A stretch of DNA of 64,000 bases from Rotaria sordida (GCA_905250125.1 CAJNOL010000004.1:124001-188000); one strand, 5' to 3'; numbered from the stretch's first letter, positions 50,901-63,053 are shown. Numbers and translations are program-made. Notes: generated by a model from the sequence alone, not told the origin.

Positions 50901-51024
50901 GTTGAGAATTCATATTGTCAAAGTCGAGAAAATGCTGACGAGAAGCACCAGGACGAACATTTGTAATACCTTTTGATTTAGGTAAATCACTTGGATTTCG
51001 TGAAATATCATAATTATCAGCCAT
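47965..51024 (-). CDS. TTC16: Tetratricopeptide repeat protein 16 orthologue
   Basis: Ten exons: 51024-50849, 50773-50746, 50629-50545, 50493-50439, 50368-49958, 49903-49771, 49047-48833, 48770-48523, 48452-48301 and 48243-47965; 593 residues. Successive TPR helices are visible: YEEALVNVNKCLLLKPFHIP, ASINLSIQLYPIEAEFYLQR, DAIELLNRALNYEKQSAELY, FALQDYEQALELTPNNKEI and ELTRAIDVNPSIAKYYVSRS. The run GYYDDAIELLNRAL...LYINRGDCFFAKG and the late GAQEDIVAAILINP block match human TTC16 order. TTC16 is poorly characterised; TPR arrays bind partner proteins, and a ciliary/sperm link is only suggested by human expression. The donor at 49770 is GTTTTT (weak). Its intron 49048-49770 contains a plus-strand ORF. 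The stop is 103 bp from the GTF3C2 start. Confidence 0.82.
49157..49723 (+). pseudogene. Nested secreted-protein ORF with one in-frame TGA
   Basis: It lies on the opposite strand inside a TTC16 intron. One frame runs from ATG 49157 to the stop at 49721-49723, interrupted only by TGA at 49253-49255 (codon 33 of 189). Before it stands a clear signal peptide (MKLILIILIITQLYGTFS) and a basic RR site (EQPRRLLAI). After it comes an amphipathic helical protein with similar repeats (QQSILETLQSFLNG, QQSISKLSTFLKTH). Codon use after the stop is that of a real gene. Explanations: a recent nonsense mutation, a sequencing/assembly error, or stop readthrough. A downstream ATG (49277) would give 148 residues without the signal peptide. 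No family recognised. Confidence 0.55.
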
Positions 51025-51669
51025 TTTTGCTCTATGTTTTTTTTTGTCTACAACAAAACTTTTTCATTAGTTGGAATTTTTCAAACATCATTCAATCAAC
51101 ACACATATATTCTTGTTATAATAATTAGAACAAGTTTCTATTTAATATTTAGAACTTTTTTGACTAGTAAATCAATATTCTTTGAATCGTAAACACTTCT
51201 TAAACACAAAGCAAATAACTGAAGAAAAATAACATAGATAAATAAATAAATATTTTTATTAGATCTTTTTTGTTTAATTAAATACAACAATAAAAACGAA
51301 CAAAACAACATTTTATTTTATTGGTTTTATAAATTTATTCATCTCAGAACAAATAAAACTGAACAATATACATAAAGAAAGCGAAACATCAAAAAAACAA
51401 GAATGTTATCTGTGTACATCAAATAAAATAGAAGAAAAAAAAGGCATGACAAAAATATGAGTATACGGACTGATTTTTTTCTGTTTCCAAGCGATTCTTA
51501 TTCACAAGAAAACACTTCTTGACTTTATAATCATTATTATCTTTTTCTGTTAAATTTACACAAGAAAAAAAATCTCACTATAAATTCATACTTTGAATTA
51601 AATAAACATCTGACACACATAAAAAAAAGAAAGAAACCATCTTGATATAATTTCTTTTCCTTTTTTTTT

Positions 51670-53713
51670 TTATTGAGATTTAATAATATTTTGCTGTTCT
51701 AATCGTTTTAATTCTTGTAAAACCGGAATACTTATCATCATATCTGGATCAAGTTTATTCCAATAGACACGTGTTGGTCGTTGGAATAAACGTTTTGTAT
51801 AAATATATCGTTTCGGGGTTACTATAATATCTACTGGTAAATCATGTTGTTCCATAATATGATTTGGTATATCATTAATTAATTGACTTTCATGACATGT
51901 TGTCATAATAATTGTTTTATTTGATACACAACCCATTTGTGACATAATTGCATATTCTAAATCACCATAACCTTTACCTTTACCAATACGTGCACCAGTT
52001 ATTGGATTAACAACAACTGATGCAACAATAATTAAATCAACATGAATTTGTTTTAATGCTTGTAATTGTATAACAGTACCTAATTCAGCAGCACCAGTTT
52101 TTGTTGCTGCCCAATCTAATTGACTACGATGTAAAAATTTTGGTTCTAATTTATAAAATAATGCCGAATCTAAAAAAATTAAAAAAAAAGAATGAATAAG
52201 AAATTTTCCATTGAAGATTTTTGTTTGTTTAGCTTTACTAACCAAGTGAAGGTGTTGGTGTTAAAAGTACTTTATTATAAGATAATGTTAAATAGCGAAG
52301 AGATTCTTGAGCAAGTGATGGATTAATTTTGATGACACGTGCTCGCTTAAAGCATTCTAAACTAATTACATTTTCAGAAGCTATTTCACAATAACGAAAA
52401 TTTGGTATACGACCATGAACTGGACGAGGAAAACGAACTTCATTCCTATGAAAAATAACCGTTGATAATAATTATATAAATATTTGATTTTTTAAAAAAA
52501 TTCTTACTTCATTTCCATTAAATCCCAAACAAGTTGTCGCGCTCGTGCTTTAAATAATTTAATATTTGTTATTGTCATTATTGATGATTCAGATTTGTTT
52601 AATTTTGATTCAAGTAGTTTTGATTCATTTCGTTGTTTAACCCAAAGAATCATTTTCGAAAGAATTTCCACGATAATTTTATTTTTAAGTGTATGATTAC
52701 ATGTTATTAAACCATCAATAATATCTCGTATACATATCCATTGATTAACATATTGTCGATGTTGATGACGCATTTTATGAGCATGTTTTGTTGGTGTTCG
52801 TTGAATATTATTATTATTATTATTATTATCCTCTTCATTGTTTGCTTTTTGTGTTAGTAATTCATCATATGTAAGTAGATTTGAATAACCAATAGCATTA
52901 CATACAACTGATGAATGACAATCAACATCGAGAGCACAAACTAAAGAAGATTTTAAGTTTCATTATTTGAATTTTTGCTTGGAAGTGGATTTAGAATATA
53001 GTTTTTATATAAAGCTTGTTATAATAGATGATCGATAATTTATTTGATTTTTAAACAATTTCAGTAGAATTAAATTTGAATCTATCATAGAATTAATTTT
53101 ATTGTCATAACATAGATGAAGGCGAAACCTATGTTACATATCTCAACGCGCTTCCGCTTTCGCAGATCGTGAGAAATATTGGCACTCATCTAGGGATGTG
53201 CACTTTTAGTTTATTGATCACCAACTCCGTGTAGTTAGCTCACAATGACACCAGTGGTCACTGAAGCATTGAAGCATATTACTGCAAAAAAAGCATATTT
53301 TAATAGAGTTAGTGTTTCAATGCTACAGCAAACACGAATGCTAGCCTGGTCAGTGTCCCAGTGGATCCCATGTCGGTGACTTATTGTTGAGTATTTACAC
53401 AAACACTGCACATCCCTACACACATCGTAATGTTTCAGACGAAGTCGATTTCAAATTCATATCTAAAGATTACTAGTTTTTGTAATTGAATAATTATGAT
53501 GATATTTCCTAAAGTGTTCATTTAGTAGCAGAGTTTCTACGTTTTTCGTATATTTATCTCTCCATTTAATAGATGGGTAATAAGTTAATTAAAATTACCT
53601 TTAGAAGCGGTAACACAACTGTTGCCTTGCAGTAATACTTGGTCCTCATGAGTAACGAATAGAGCTTCTTTTGTAGGTATAGGCGTAAATCTTCTCTTCG
53701 GTAACATCCACAT
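51670..53713 (-). CDS. MTHFSD: MTHFSD-like protein (methenyltetrahydrofolate synthetase domain)
   Basis: Exons 53713-53599, 52940-52508, 52445-52243 and 52169-51670 give 416 residues. The last ~240 residues follow MTHFSD: RARQLVWDLME, RFPRPVHGRIPNF, NKVLLTPTPSL, VNPITGARIGKGKGYGDLEY, HDLPVDIIVTPKRYI and MMISIPVLQELK. This is the 5-formyltetrahydrofolate cyclo-ligase-like fold with its Gly-rich GKGKGYGD loop. Two oddities: the human protein begins near the domain, but here ~180 residues precede it (KEALFVTHEDQVLLQGNS, an Asn run from AAT repeats, Lys/Arg/His-rich part), and the C-terminal RRM of vertebrate MTHFSD is absent. The first exon starts right after an AG acceptor. Intron 52941-53598 contains a MITE. 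The N-terminal two exons are the weaker part of the model. Confidence 0.75.
53191..53418. mobile_element. 228-bp MITE, copy 1
   Basis: Ends TAGGGATGTGCA and TGCACATCCCTA are perfect 12-bp inverted repeats. The interior (CAGCAAACACGAATG, GACACCAGTGGTCACTGAAG) recurs diverged at 63462-63618. It is intronic in MTHFSD; no ORF. Confidence 0.8.
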
Positions 53714-53939
53714 CTACACATACACATATGTTAGTTCTATTTTTCTGTTATTGTTGCTTATTTTTAATTAGCAAGTATTGTGGAAGCACCTGTCATTGGG
53801 AAGAAAGTGTCGCGGGAGCAACAGTTGTGGATTCTTGGAAGCCGTATTTTAAAAAAAGAAACCTATGACTTTAGTGTTTTATATTCTAAAAAAAAGACTC
53901 TTATGGTTCGTAGTTAATTGAAATAAACTATGAGCGATA

Positions 53940-54425
53940 TTATTTTTGATGCAATGTCTTTATTAGTAAATTTAACTTACTACACAAATCCGATGTCGGA
54001 CCAGTTGAATAAAACATACAACGATGTTTAAAATCTAATCGTTGTTCAATCATTGTTAAAAGTGGATCATTCGAATTTGTATCGGTTGATGTTGCTGAAC
54101 AAGATAATGTACGTCGACTACATGTTTCTTCATTATTGGATGTTGAACTATTATCTGTTGCTGTTGTTATTAAACTAGTTGATGTTATATTTGGTGAATT
54201 TAATGAAATTTGTTTCATTATTGTTGGTCGATCAATATCAAGTAAACCACATAGAAAATCAGATGAATGTATAACATCACATACAGCTCTTTGTGAACCA
54301 TGTCTTGATATATCAACTTCATATGGTGATAAAAAATAACGATCTTTTTTATGTGCAAAATTATAATAAAGTAAAACATGTGGAAATTCTTCGATCATTG
54401 TCACCGGAAAAAACATGAGCTTCAT
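53940..54425 (-). CDS. Unrecognised protein, gene model incomplete
   Basis: The ATG at 54425 opens an exon coding MKLMFFPVTMIEEF, HVLLYYNFAHKKDRYFLSP and HGSQRAVCDVIHSSDFLCG, then a Ser/Thr/Asn-rich stretch and FKHRCMFYSTGPTSDLC. Unspliced it ends at 53940 (161 residues). A strong donor (GTAAGT) at 53980 in phase 1 could instead join the acceptor before 53713, giving ~22 more residues (VDVTEEKIYAYTYK) and a stop in a different frame from MTHFSD. I could not find a junction that fuses it in frame to MTHFSD. The first half looks conserved and globular; I do not recognise the family. Confidence 0.45.
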   Translation of the reverse strand: MKLMFFPVTMIEEFPHVLLYYNFAHKKDRYFLSPYEVDISRHGSQRAVCDVIHSSDFLCGLLDIDRPTIMKQISLNSPNITSTSLITTATDNSSTSNNEETCSRRTLSCSATSTDTNSNDPLLTMIEQRLDFKHRCMFYSTGPTSDLCSKLNLLIKTLHQK

Positions 54426-54857
54426 GTTACGGTTATTCAATGATCGAATATTAATATTATTTTAAGTCTTTTATATTAATTTTTTACATCTAAAAGCAAA
54501 TACAAAACCAAAACAATGTGATTTACTTCTTTTTGCTCTTATAGAGTTCTACTATTTGGTTTTTTTTCTTTAATAAAAATATGAAATAAAACAAACATAC
54601 ATATTACATATAAATAAAAACAAACGTTCGAAAAATTACGAAACTATCTGATATATGATTCAATAAAATAAAGAAGAATCTATAGTTATCAACCGGAAAA
54701 TAAAAGGGTTGTTTTTTTCTTCTTTTTTTTTTTCGTTCAATAAAGATTTAAAACTTCTCAAAATAACATATTTACATGTTGCACTATATGATGGAATAAG
54801 AAAAATATAATGGAAGAAAAAAAAATATACATAATATAATATATGACCATTTACTAA

Positions 54858-57800
54858 TTACTTATTAAAAAAATAGATAAGTTTTTCTATTTCTAATTGA
54901 AGTGATTGACTTAAACCATATGTATATGATTTAAATCGACTAAGATTTTTAATATGTAAAATCAATTCAAATAGACAACGTTCTTTAAGTGTTAAAACCC
55001 ATCGAGAATGTGTTAAATTTAATTTTATACATAAATGTATAAGATCATCAATTCGAATTAATGATGTATTCATTGGTAATAATAATAATAATTTTGAAGA
55101 ATTCATTTGAGTTTTAGAATTTTTTAATAAAGAATTTTTTGAATAAAATGGATGTTCAATTAATGATTGTAATGATATACGTTTATCATATTGAAATTGA
55201 AATATTTCTTTTAATAAATCAAATAAATATTCTTTTTTATGAAGATGATGTTCATGAAAATTGATTCTTTCATGATTAAATATTTGTTTTAATAAACGAT
55301 GAAGACATTGTTGATGACAATCAAATTTTATTTTTGAAAATAATTTTTTTACATGTAATGGAAAATATTCATATAATGATAATGTTAAACCACCAACATA
55401 TTGAACAATACATAAAAGTTGTAATGATGGATCATCATTTTGTGGACGAAATAATATTGTATTTATCATCATTTCAACTATTATACAACCTATTGACCAA
55501 ACATCTTCTTTGGAATTATCAATTGTTTTACTGCTAGATAAAAATTAGAGTTAATTAATTTCAAATAGATTTCAATTAAATTCTTTCGAAATTCAATACA
55601 ATTTATATTTATCAGTAATACGAGAAGCTTTTGACAATTAATTCAAGTCATAAATAGAGATTATTATATAGAATGTACTACGATAGATTAGAGCAAAAGG
55701 AAATGAGAGACACTTTAACTTTTATTGATCCTTATTAATTTAGAATTGGATTTTATAATATCATATGTACGTCTTATCAAAAAGATGCTAGAGTGAACTA
55801 CGGAAATTTTTTTTGCTATATTCAACATATCTATTCACATTAGACGACAACAACAAAATGTTTAATTATAAAGAAAATATTTATATTTCAATAGATTTTT
55901 AAGTAATATATAGGAGAAATGGACTATAGAATAATTGTTAAACATTGTTTGTTTAGAAATTTATCTTTATTATTAAAAGTGAATTATATCAAAAGGTGAA
56001 CCTAGTAAAATTTTTTTCTTAATTTCTGTAATGTTGGTGGTTGTTTACTCAATATTATATTCATCAAATGAATGAATGAAATGAAAAACAAAAAAAACAA
56101 CAATCATTCTACTTACTTAACACAAGTATCTTGATCGATGATCATTCGAATTAAACTTTCAGGTGCATGTCGCCATAAATGATGATGTCGTACAATACCG
56201 CCATTAAGTTTTGTTGTTGATATTGTCGGTGAGCATAGATGTATATGATCATCATGTGTTAATTCAATATTTGTTGTATACCTTATATTGATTAAAAAAC
56301 ATATAAACTAATAAAAATAATTCTTATTTACAACTAATTTAAAAAAATTCTTAAAATACCATGGTGTTAATGGACAAAGACCTTTTGATTGTAAGTAAAT
56401 TGTTCCATGAATTATTTGTAATGACAAACGATAAATACGTTCTAATGAAAATGTTTCAGATTGCATTGCATCACGTAATGTCCTATGTATAACATTAGTT
56501 ACTGAATAAAGACATGCATCAGCAATATACCAAGATAATATTCGACGAACATTTGGATGTGATAAATTACGTGTTATAACAATTCGTTCATATAGATGAT
56601 TTATATATTGTTGAGTACTTGTTTTTGATTTTAAACATAGATATTTTGTTATATGTACAGGTCGTTTTAATATTGGATCAATTGCATTTATAGATGGACT
56701 ATCAAGACCGCCTAATGAAAAATAATCTTGTAAAATCAATTTCAACTAGTCGTACAAGTTTTCATGCACAATACTTTTAAATGCTCATTCATATCAATTT
56801 TTATATTTGAATCATAAAGCTTTAGTTACATACATTTGAAAATATTTTTTAAATAAATTGAAAAATTTTCAAAGTATTCAAATAAATGAAATAATTTATA
56901 AGTAGTAATTATATTATTTCTTTTTTAAGCAAAAAAAAAGATTCTGATGGTCAGCACTTCTCAAGATTCTGCAAGAAACTATTTTATGGAAAAAAAAATT
57001 TACCGTGAAATAAAGAAGCAGATGTTAGATCTTGTTGAGTAATATATTCACAAGGAATTGTAAATGCCAAATTAGTATCGGTTTCATAATTATCATTATT
57101 TTGTTGTTGTACAACTGAATATTTTTTAAAACGAGACGCCCTAAAATGTATTTCAAACAAAAGTAAAAAGTTTATTATTAATTTAAATACTTCGTTAATT
57201 ACATCTAAGCATGTTTTACCCTTCATTAAATTCTAACAATTCTACATTTTAAAGCTAATTAGATAATATTTGCTATTATTAAACTATTTCATCCGAATAT
57301 TCATAGTGGCAGTTTCACAACTAATAAATCGGTGTTTAGACGAAACTATGTACATTTAAATGAGCTATGAATACTCTGAAAAGAGTGTATGCTTTTAGAT
57401 TATAGCTGTGGAGATACTGCACTTTTATGGTATTTTTAGAATGAATGTCGTGATCCCTCTCAGAAAGACAGATTTTCGAATTTCGACTTGAAAATTTGAA
57501 TAGAGGCAGATCTTGACAAGAATAGTTTCTTGCGAAAGTTTTGAATCTTTTCATTGTTCCTATTCTAAGTTACAGCTATGGTTAAAGTGGATCTTTTATA
57601 TCGTTTATGCAAACCGGCAGATCTGATGTTTCATTAAATTATCAAAGAGTTTGTGATTAATTAATATTTTGTATGATATATGTGTAAATAGCTATATTGT
57701 TTCCTAGTTACCATTATTGTTTTGAATACAGAAAAGATAAGAAAGATAAAACTAATAGAAACAATAAATAAAAAAATTCCAATACATATGTATATTTCAA

Positions 57801-57932
57801 ACGATTATTTACAATGAAAAAAAGAAATTTCTTAACTAAACTTATTTTTTCGTTCCTATACATTATGTCATAAATGATTTCGTAAACAAAACTTCTAACT
57901 TACCACGTAATTTCTATAGAATGAGTAATCAT
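54858..57932 (-). CDS. Protein kinase-fold protein, probable pseudokinase
   Basis: Exons 57932-57904, 57140-57004, 56726-56360, 56281-56117 and 55533-54858 give 457 residues. The kinase-like order is: RPVHITKYLCLKS (a Lys in the beta3 position), LYERIVITRNLSHPNVRRIL (alpha-C and HPN), TLRDAM, LSLQIIHGTIYLQSKGL (alpha-E), RHAPESLIRM (APE), KEDVWSIGCIIVEM (subdomain IX) and QFQYDKRISLQSLIEHPFY (C-lobe end). No Gly-rich loop is seen, the HRD site reads KGLCPLTPWY and the DFG site reads LCSPTIS, so catalysis is unlikely. The N-terminus (residues 1-55) resembles no domain; the layout recalls pseudokinases such as the N-terminal part of TBCK, but no TBC domain follows. The acceptor for exon 3 was chosen by phase. 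Confidence 0.68.
57339..57640. repeat. Dispersed repeat, single arm
   Basis: It matches 60805-60912 directly (GAATACTCTGAAAAG, TGTCGTGATCC) and 61640-61925 in reverse complement (GATTTTCGAATTTC, CTTGACAAGAATA, CGGCAGATC). It lies in the first intron of the pseudokinase gene. Confidence 0.7.
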
Positions 57933-59022
57933 ATGTTAGTCGTCGACTACGAAATCTAAAATGAGTAAACATGAAAATAAAAATTCAACGAATTATTAAT
58001 ATTTAATATATTTAAGAGCTTTTTCTTGAATAGAAAAGAGGAGTATGTCGCTATTTAATAACTAATTGTTCTTAATTTCGAATTTCCCCTTAAGCTATTT
58101 TGTTGTTTTTTAACTAGAGAAACTCGTTAAATTTGAATATCATGCTGAAGTTTCTTATAAATTTTTTAATTACAAATATTTTCATCTTAACGAGAAAAAA
58201 ACAAATTAAAATTAGGTAAGATCACGCATAGTTTTATTCAATATATAATCATCGAACAATAATTATGAGCACGAAGAAAAAACAAAAAGGGTTTATAAAT
58301 TGATCATTGATAAAATTTCATCATGGTAAAAAAAAAGAAAGAAACTAAAGATCAATCTAAACACATTACAGGACGAATAATGATCAAGGAAAATATATAA
58401 TATCTGTATTTTAAAATGGAATAAGAAAGTAAAGAATATAATCATTGTGGTTTTTTTTTGATAATAAATAACATCAGCGATATATAACACAGACGTTAAA
58501 ATATTCTATGTTCACATAGAAATAAAGATAAAGATTTCTAGAAAAACAACATCAACTATTGCAAAGAAGAAGAAAATAAAAGAATACGGAAATGCAAAGA
58601 AATTTCTTTATATGCACATAAATTGACTGTTCAAAAACACAAAGTGCGAAACAAAAGATTGCACATGAAAAATCTACAACATTTTCTTTATATAAATATC
58701 TGGAATAAATAAAATGTCGGGGGGAAAAATTCTACTAAATTTTTCTTTGTTTTTCTCTCGTAGTTTTTGGTTTGACACCAATCAATGACATAGATTTTGT
58801 TTTTTGCTCATTACTAAGACATAAGTTTACTGTCGATACACATGAAAAGAATAAGTTGTGCTACAGTCAATAAAGAATAAAAAATATGAATAATAATAAA
58901 GAATCACATTTAGATAAATGAATAAACACCAAAAAGAAAAAAATAGATGTGTGTTTTTTTTATACATGACAGAAGGAAAAAGAATGATAATATCAATAGA
59001 ATAAATAATATGCTAATCAAAT
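57933..59022. other. Intergenic region, no gene seen
   Basis: 1.09 kb between the dynamin stop and the pseudokinase start, both minus strand; presumably dynamin 3' UTR plus spacer. AT-rich with homopolymer runs. An AG acceptor (57956-57958) lies 24 nt before the pseudokinase ATG. Confidence 0.5.
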
Positions 59023-62000
59023 TCAATTCCGTTGTGGAACTGGCGGTCGTTCAAATGGTCGTGGTGGAATACTTGGCATTGGACGTCTAAAATAAATAAT
59101 TCATTAATATACATTATTAGAATAAAAATGTAATCATCTGTGCAATAATAATTAATAAAGCAAAAGGTTAGAAGTGCAGACAAATTTAGAGAATCAGTGA
59201 TGATACCAACAATGGTTTTATTTTTTCTCTTAAAAAAACTTACATTGCCGTCATAGGTGTTGGTAAACTTCCTGGTTGCGGACTGGCTCTACCTTGTTGA
59301 TTCATTGGTGGTCTGCAAAAATAAGAGAAACATTGAACAACTAGTACAATGTTCTTGCGAAAGATAAGTAGAACATGCAATTAAGTAAGAAATTCAGTTG
59401 CTTAGTCATGCTATTAAACAAAGCTGTTAGCACCCTTTCTGCAGAAATTACAATGTGAAACATAACATAGCTGCTCTTGCTAATCAAAGATGGATTATTT
59501 TATTCTATCTACTTTTAGAACACATTTCTTCACCATTCTTTTACTTAATCCTTCAGAAATGTAATAAAGAGTAAATTCATATATTATAACGGGACATTAT
59601 TGATATACGGTCTGTGCTCGTATGTCAACGTCTGTCACGATCTGTGGGCGAAGGTTCAAATTTTTACTCTTACACTTTAATATTTCTGATGGATCGTGTT
59701 TGACAACAGAAAAACAAGTCTATGCGTAGAGATGTTAGTTTGCAATAGTCAATTGTTTTAGTTTTTGATTAAGCTAAACTTACGATGGTATTGTAGGCGT
59801 TATAATACCATTCTGATAGACAGATGAAGATGATACAAATATAGCAAAAATATCTAATCCAGCAAATAGATTAGACGATGTTATTGTATACTAAGCTCGT
59901 CTGCAAGAGTACAAATTGATATATATAATAGTACTTTTATATTAAATCAAGCGTATGAAAAGTTTAAAACTATTTTTGTCGAATATTTTTAGCTTTAGAA
60001 AATTGTCATTTTATACTATTCTTTATTTTGCCAATATTTCATTTCATTCTATAAACATATTTGACTAAAATTTTATAGGTTTGATAATAAGTCTGAATAG
60101 ATAAATATGAGACTTGATTTTTACAGAAAATGGAAATAAAGACGAAAACAAATGCTAAAGACATTGAATGATTACATACTGAGACATCATATGTGCAGAC
60201 ATAGCTGCCATATTTCCGCCCATTGGATTAGATACTGGATTTGGTCGTATTGGTGGTCCTGGTGGTTCACGTGTTCCAAATGCATTCGGATTTGCATTCA
60301 TAGGTGTCGGTTGTCTCCATTGTGTATTTGGTGAAAAATTATTAGTCATTTGAGTATTCACTGTTGCACTAGAAACACCAGCAGCTAATACAGATACTGG
60401 CATAACTGATCCAGCTACTTTTCGAGCGTTAATATGAAAATTTTCGATTATATGTAAAGCCTAAAAAATAATTTTATTCCAAAAAAGAAAAAATATTAAA
60501 TATTTTGTTTTATTATACAAACATTTTTAACAGCTTCATATTCGGCTATTTTACTTTCTCGACGTTGTCGTTCTTCTTCTGATTCTTGTAATAATGATTT
60601 CTAAAATGAAATAATAATAATAATAATAATTTATTACTTTTTTTCAACTGATCATAAATCTTACTGGATCAGGAAGTGCATAAAGATGTGCTAATAATTC
60701 TTTTGATACAAATTTTTGTACCTTAAAAAAAAAGAACAAATAATTAATTGAAAAAGTAACAAAGGAAGTTCTTCAACTGATAAATAGTTGTTGAGTCGAG
60801 ACTATATACCTTATGTAGACCTAAATGAACTATAAATACTCTGAAAAGGATTCGTGTCTTTAGATTATCGCTACAGATATACTGCATTTTTACATTATTT
60901 TAAAAAATAATGTCGTGATCCAATAACGATTGCAGAGAATAAAAGAAATGTAGGATTTGAAAACGATCAGAACATCTTTTATAGTGAGATTTATGGGCTA
61001 TCGATCAGTAAAAAGAATTGGGTTTTTCATCATTCAATCTTTGAAATATCGAACCTACAAAATCAATAATTTTGAAAAAAAATGAAAAAATTCGACTTTT
61101 TTGAAACAAAATGTTTTCTATCTACACTCAATAGAGATCCTTTGGAACTTTTGTGTTATATAAATCGATGAAGAAACCGACTAGTGAGTTAGATATACCT
61201 CGAAATCTTTACGATAACTCGACAAATTACACATACTAAGGAATACAATTAATCATGGAGCTATTATTGGATAGCTGAAGGGCAATCAAGAATAACAAAG
61301 TTAATATATGTATTATAAGTCTTAACTTATGAGAAGTTGAGATTTCACTTCTTTCTTTTTTCTATTACTACAATAACATGTGATAGATGTTACCAAAGAA
61401 AAAACAAGCAAGACTTAGCATGCCGTTCTGTCCCATTTCTCCACCAAATGACCACCGTAACAATCATAAAGAGATGAACACTCGGCGGATCAGATAACAT
61501 CATTGGCATATTAGGCAGGTTATTACTCTATATATAATGTTATTTCATCAGTGGCTGTTGTGAAACAGCTGTGGGAAGTAAAGGAATAATGAACTTTACT
61601 GAATTTCAAGACTGAAGTCACTGCTAATTTCCTCTCGATTATAATAGCATGTCTTTTATATCGCCCATATAAACCGGTAGATTTGAGGTTCTTGTTTCAG
61701 AATAGAAGCAAATCAATTGACTTGAAACTTTTACAATACATTATTCTTGTTAAGGTCTGTTTCTACGCAAAGTTTCAAGTTGAAATTCGAAAATCAGCTT
61801 TTCCCTTACTACGGCATTCATTTAAAATAAATCATGAAAGCGCAATATGTCTGCAGCAATAATCTAAGGATGCAAACTCTTTTCATGATTATTTGTAGCT
61901 CATTTGACTCTATATAATGCATATAATCTCGATTCAATAGTGATTTATTAGTTGAAGAACATTCCTCATAAAATAAAACTTACATTTTGAACAATATTAT

Positions 62001-63053
62001 ACATAATTGCTTTTGGAATATAATCACGTGTCATTTTAGCAACTATTTGCATATATGATGATACTAATTTATTGATTGTTTCAACTTGTCGTTCCATATG
62101 TGGGTCAATTGGACCAAGGTCAGCTGTTGCCTATTCATTAAAAAAATCATAAAAGGTCATTTTACGTATTTCTCTCTTGTTTTTGTTTTTTATGTTTACT
62201 GTTGGATCTTCTGGTCGTTGTTCACGTTCAGGATAAACACCAGCACGTAAAAATGATGCTTTCCATGTATCAAGTTCATCAGTAGTATCAACTGATAATT
62301 CCAGCATTTTATGTTCTTTATAAACATTTCTAAATTGAATTTTATATTAAAATCAATACAATAACAACAAAAAAAGTACTTACTTTCCTTCAGTATGGAA
62401 TATTGCAAATTGTGGTCGTCTAGCCATAAAACCACCTTCAACATCACGAATTTTAAGATTTTCTAATGGTAACATATATTTTTTATCTTTTTCCTTGAAG
62501 ACAAAACAAAAACACAGCAAATAAATAAAATATCTTATTATAAAAATCTCTATTACATACATCTGAATCTGTAAACCAAGATAGATTATCCGTTGATAAA
62601 ACAAAGAAAAAATCTTTTGCTTGAAATAATTTAACACCAGTATGAACACGAAGAAATCCTTTACGAATAACCTAAATCCATAAAAAATTTCATTGAAAAA
62701 AACAGACGGATTAATAATATATATATATTATTGTTTACAGTCTAACGACAATAGCAATGGTAAAAAGAATAACTTTTTTTTGTGTATTCTTGTAGGGTCA
62801 TACGAATTTTATATTAACAATACAACAATTATACAGAAATCTCTACTATATAGATTTATTTTAATGTTAAACATACTTGTCCCTATAAAGAAGAAAATAG
62901 AAATGTTGTTTTTTTTAGTTTTAATATTGAAGTACAAATGAAAATTATCAGTAAAATGTGTAGATAATTTCTAGACAAAAGAAATGATTGAATTTATTTA
63001 CCTGATTTGTTACATGTCGTTTAGTTTCACCGGAATTAGCGGATTTTTCTGCA
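59023..63053 (-). CDS. DNM: Dynamin, C-terminal half (PH, GED, short proline-rich tail); 5' end outside window
   Basis: Exons 63053-63002, 62671-62561, 62493-62384, 62329-62200, 62130-61984, 60721-60665, 60600-60523, 60460-60180, 59312-59244 and 59086-59023 code the last ~365 residues. The PH domain reads [50 protein letters not shown] and [15 protein letters not shown]. The GTPase effector domain reads [42 protein letters not shown] and [20 protein letters not shown]. The tail is short and Pro/Met/Asn-rich, ending [20 protein letters not shown], the expected SH3-binding type. Dynamin is the GTPase that pinches off endocytic vesicles; its GTPase and middle domains must lie beyond 64000. Possible alternative 3' exons lie near 59790-59890. 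Confidence 0.9.
59499..59602. repeat. Dispersed repeat fragment, copy 2
   Basis: Direct match to 43600-43699 (CATTCTTTTACTTAATCC, TTGATATACG). Within a dynamin intron. Confidence 0.65.
60805..61925. mobile_element. ~1.1-kb element with inverted ends in dynamin intron
   Basis: 60805-60912 (CTAAATGAACTATAAATACTC, TTTAGATTATCGCTACAGAT) is inverted at about 61820-61925 (ATTTGTAGCTCATTTGA, ATAATCTAAGGATGC). The right arm is longer and extends to about 61640. It has no credible ORF. A solo arm is present at 57339-57640. It fills most of intron 60722-61983. Confidence 0.65.

Noticed and set aside
53713..53940. In-frame fusion of the 53940-54425 exon to MTHFSD
   Set aside because: All available donors are phase 1 or 2 while the MTHFSD first exon needs phase 0; kept as separate genes.
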